From the NCBI GenBank assembly GCA_002478765.1, contig DLQO01000020.1:1-16910 (forward strand): DNA of 16,910 nt. Reading direction: 5' to 3'. Each line of letters begins with the position of its first letter. Positions within the stretch are counted from its first letter, which is position 1. Source of the DNA: Flavobacteriales bacterium UBA7430 (GTDB taxonomy: Bacteria > Bacteroidota > Bacteroidia > Flavobacteriales > UBA7430). A program made the translations under genes and the position numbers. The notes under the pieces are model-generated. The model had not been told where the DNA came from and searched no databases. It was given only the letters and a program-made list of their open reading frames with translations. Shown piece after piece: positions 14,733 through 16,910 of this stretch.

Positions 14733-16640
14733 ATGAAAAAATGTTTTTCAACCCTTATAATTTTAATCATATCCTTACCCATTTTCGGTCAGAACTATTG
14801 GCAACAAGAAGCTCACTATAAAATGGACGTCGACTTTGATGCTACACATCATCAATTTGAAGGACTGCAAAACTTGACTTACATCAATCATTCTCCCGAC
14901 ACGTTAACCCAAGTTTTCTATCATTTATATTTTAACGCCTTCCAACCCGGAAGCATGATGGATGTCAGGTCTAAAACCATTATTGACTCGGACAGACGGG
15001 TTGGGAACCGCATCTCTAAGCTCAAACCTACACAAATAGGATTGCAAGAAATATGGAGCTTAGAACAAAATGGGGTCTTCTTAGATTTTGAAATTAACGA
15101 GACCATCCTTGAGGTCTCACTAGCTGAAAGTATACTTCCTAATGATACGGTTGAATTTCGTATGAAATATAAAACCCAAGTCCCCATACAAATTCGGCGT
15201 TCGGGTAGGATGAACTCAGAGGGTATTGACTACTCCATGTCACAATGGTATCCTAAACTATGTGAATACGACAAAGATGGTTGGCACGCCAATCCCTATG
15301 TAGGAAGAGAGTTTTATGGTATATGGGGTTCTTTCGACGTCACCATACACATGGACTCTAAATACACCATTGCAGCTACTGGGGTTCTTCAAAATCCGGA
15401 CGAAATCGGTCATGGATACTCAGAATTAACCCTGGACACCATTCCCACGAAATTGTCGTGGAATTTTAAAGCCGAAAAGGTTCATGATTTTGTGTGGGCT
15501 GCTGACCCTGACTACACTCACGAAATCATACAAAATGACAACGGTCCTAACTTTCATCTTTTCTATCAGCAGGGAGAAAAAACCAAACACTGGAAAGATT
15601 TGGGTAAGTACATGATACGTACTTTTGAATATGCCAATAAACATTTTGGGGAATACCCCTACCCACACTACTCCATCATACAAGGCGGAGATGGTGGTAT
15701 GGAATACCCTATGGCAACTTTAATTACCGGTCATAGAAGCTTGAAAAGTCTTGTTGGCGTTTCCGTTCACGAAGCTATGCATAGTTGGTACCACGGATTA
15801 CTCGCAACTAATGAGGCCCTCTATGCTTGGATGGATGAAGGTTTTACCTCATATGCTTCTAACCGAATTGAATACGAATTTTTCCCCGAAGACTTCCCTG
15901 GTATACACGAAGGGTCTTACAAAAGTTACAAGCGAATTGCCAACAGCCACTATGAAGAACCATTGTGTACGCATGCAGATCATTTTGACACCAATTGGGC
16001 ATATGGAGTTGCTTCATACTCAAAAGGCGTAGTCATCCTGGATCAGTTAAGTTACATTGTAGGTGATGAAGTGGTTGAAAGATCTTTAAAACGATACTTT
16101 GATGAATGGGCTTATAAGCATCCAGATGCAAGAGACTTTAAACGCATCGTTGAAAAGGAAAGCAATATGGAATTGGATTGGTATTTCGAGTATTTCGTGA
16201 ACTCAACCAAAACTATTGACTACGGCATTCACGAGATCAATAAAAAGGAGAATGGGACTCTAATCACACTAAAAAAAGGAGAAATGCCGATGCCTGTAGA
16301 ATTTGAGATTGAAATGAACGATGGTCGTTTGTCTAACTATTATATTCCAACCGTACTGATGCGAGGAGAAAAGGAAGTGGAATCGGGTACGAAAATTTTA
16401 GAGGATTGGCCATGGACAAACACACACTATTCAATAAACATTGATCATAAGCCCTCTGAAATCAAGGTAATTAGGCTACACAACACAGGGCAAATTGCTG
16501 ATGTAGAACCTTTAAATGATAACGTAACTGTACCAAGAAAATGGAATTGGGACAAACATAAATTAAAACTACAGATCCTTGAAAAGAAAAAGAAAAAAGG
16601 AATTCAAAAAACCATGAAAATGAAAAAGGTAGCTTTATAG
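14733..16640 (+). CDS. Exported M1-family zinc metallopeptidase
   Basis: A 635-residue aminopeptidase-like protein with a signal peptide (MKKCFSTLIILIISLPIFGQ), an N-terminal beta-domain (about 25-240) and a thermolysin-like catalytic domain. Zinc ligands are H346 and H350 in HEAMH and E369, exactly 18 residues later; E347 is the general base. GGMEY (321-325) stands in for the GAMEN substrate-anchor motif, and Y429 in YSKG is the likely transition-state tyrosine. The C-terminal region (about 500-600) resembles a small beta-domain, and the last 30 residues are very lysine-rich (EKKKKKGIQKTMKMKKVAL). No type IX sorting domain is visible. It probably trims peptides in the periplasm or envelope. 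It is divergent from the WYL regulator gene. Confidence 0.9.
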   Translation: MKKCFSTLIILIISLPIFGQNYWQQEAHYKMDVDFDATHHQFEGLQNLTYINHSPDTLTQVFYHLYFNAFQPGSMMDVRSKTIIDSDRRVGNRISKLKPTQIGLQEIWSLEQNGVFLDFEINETILEVSLAESILPNDTVEFRMKYKTQVPIQIRRSGRMNSEGIDYSMSQWYPKLCEYDKDGWHANPYVGREFYGIWGSFDVTIHMDSKYTIAATGVLQNPDEIGHGYSELTLDTIPTKLSWNFKAEKVHDFVWAADPDYTHEIIQNDNGPNFHLFYQQGEKTKHWKDLGKYMIRTFEYANKHFGEYPYPHYSIIQGGDGGMEYPMATLITGHRSLKSLVGVSVHEAMHSWYHGLLATNEALYAWMDEGFTSYASNRIEYEFFPEDFPGIHEGSYKSYKRIANSHYEEPLCTHADHFDTNWAYGVASYSKGVVILDQLSYIVGDEVVERSLKRYFDEWAYKHPDARDFKRIVEKESNMELDWYFEYFVNSTKTIDYGIHEINKKENGTLITLKKGEMPMPVEFEIEMNDGRLSNYYIPTVLMRGEKEVESGTKILEDWPWTNTHYSINIDHKPSEIKVIRLHNTGQIADVEPLNDNVTVPRKWNWDKHKLKLQILEKKKKKGIQKTMKMKKVAL

Positions 16641-16676
16641 TCTGTTAATGAAGATATTCTTGTAAAGAGGGTTTGC

Positions 16677-16705
16677 TAAAAGATTCATCAAAAAATCTAT
16701 GAATC
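16677..16705 (-). terminator. Possible weak terminator after the TrmH-like gene
   Basis: GATTCAT (16682-16688) and ATGAATC (16699-16705) form a perfect 7-bp stem with a 10-base loop. On the minus strand only four Ts follow. Its first arm includes the last codon and part of the stop of the TrmH-like gene. It could also stabilise the end of the convergent M1 mRNA. Confidence 0.3.
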
Positions 16706-16910
16706 CAAAAGTTGTTTCAAAATTTGCTCACCGCTTCGAATTGATTTCACAGCCCAATCTACTTTCTTGTCAAGGATTTCTGAGTCAGAAAGCCTCCAAT
16801 TCACCTCAGATTTTTTAAGTCGGGTTACAACATCATGTAAAACAAGTGCGGCAGAAACTGAAATGTTATAACTTTCCGTAAAACCGTACATAGGTATTCT
16901 TACAAAAGCA
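16697..16910 (-). CDS. trmH: TrmH-like tRNA/rRNA 2'-O-methyltransferase, C-terminal part (cut by the window edge)
   Basis: The frame stays open to the window edge, so the start lies outside; about 71 C-terminal residues are present. IPMYGFTESYNISVSAALVL is the third SpoU/TrmH motif, which forms the AdoMet-binding knot and dimer interface. The following helices (LSDSEILDKKVDWAVKSIRS and EQILKQLL) resemble the C-terminal tail of TrmH, which methylates G18 in tRNA, more than rRNA-type SpoU enzymes, which usually end soon after the motif. The gene symbol is a best guess. It converges on the M1 gene across 56 bases. Confidence 0.75.
   Translation of the reverse strand, partial: AFVRIPMYGFTESYNISVSAALVLHDVVTRLKKSEVNWRLSDSEILDKKVDWAVKSIRSGEQILKQLLDS

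Noticed and set aside
15426..15683. Minus-strand open frame inside the M1 peptidase gene
   Set aside because: It is antisense to conserved M1 coding sequence and has no features of its own; a chance frame.
1..16910. CRISPR array, insertion sequence, integron or phage genes
   Set aside because: I saw no regularly spaced repeats, transposase, terminal inverted repeats with target duplications or phage proteins. The only recombinase is the XerC/D type in its usual housekeeping place.

Overview
The window is a compact, AT-rich chromosomal segment of a member of the Bacteroidota, most likely the Flavobacteriales. The reasons are a PorQ-type subunit of the type IX secretion system, a DUF2851 protein, the order rpsU - xerC-like recombinase - hpf - tRNA-Thr, Bacteroidota-style promoter boxes (TAnnTTTG), and start codons without Shine-Dalgarno sequences. 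It is mostly core genome. I see no phage, insertion sequence, CRISPR array or plasmid genes, and no gap between genes longer than about 230 bases.

From 1 to 11.08 kb every gene is on the minus strand. Read in transcription order within blocks, these are: (a) rpsU, a strong terminator, a XerC/D recombinase, a short ribosome hibernation factor, a second terminator, tRNA-Thr and the start of a probable tRNA-Tyr; (b) a membrane-anchored helix-hairpin-helix protein, adenine phosphoribosyltransferase (1-base overlap) and an acyl-CoA dehydrogenase (3-base gap); (c) a sodium:alanine-type symporter behind a 231-base leader rich in dyads; (d) a DUF2851 protein and a mini-PspC protein (3-base gap); (e) cinA, then rpmB with its own promoter box and a strong terminator; (f) porQ and cmk, overlapping by ATGA.

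From 11.1 kb the layout changes. Two plus-strand genes encode exported peptidases: an S9B dipeptidyl-peptidase-IV-like serine peptidase and an M1-like zinc aminopeptidase. Between them, on the minus strand, lie a WYL-type transcription regulator and an unrecognised 129-residue protein, with one dyad symmetry upstream of the small gene and another in the regulator/M1 divergent promoter. The window ends inside a minus-strand TrmH-like tRNA methyltransferase.

Most of the window is translation (tRNAs, S21, L28, HPF, TrmH), nucleotide salvage (Apt, Cmk, CinA/PncC), envelope export (PorQ, PspC) and peptide or amino-acid use (two peptidases, AGCS symporter). I found no clearly new system. The part most worth a second look is the WYL regulator, orphan small gene and operator-like dyads at about 13.3-14.75 kb. 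The DUF2851-PspC pair and the junctions around rpsU/xerC and hpf/tRNA-Thr come next.
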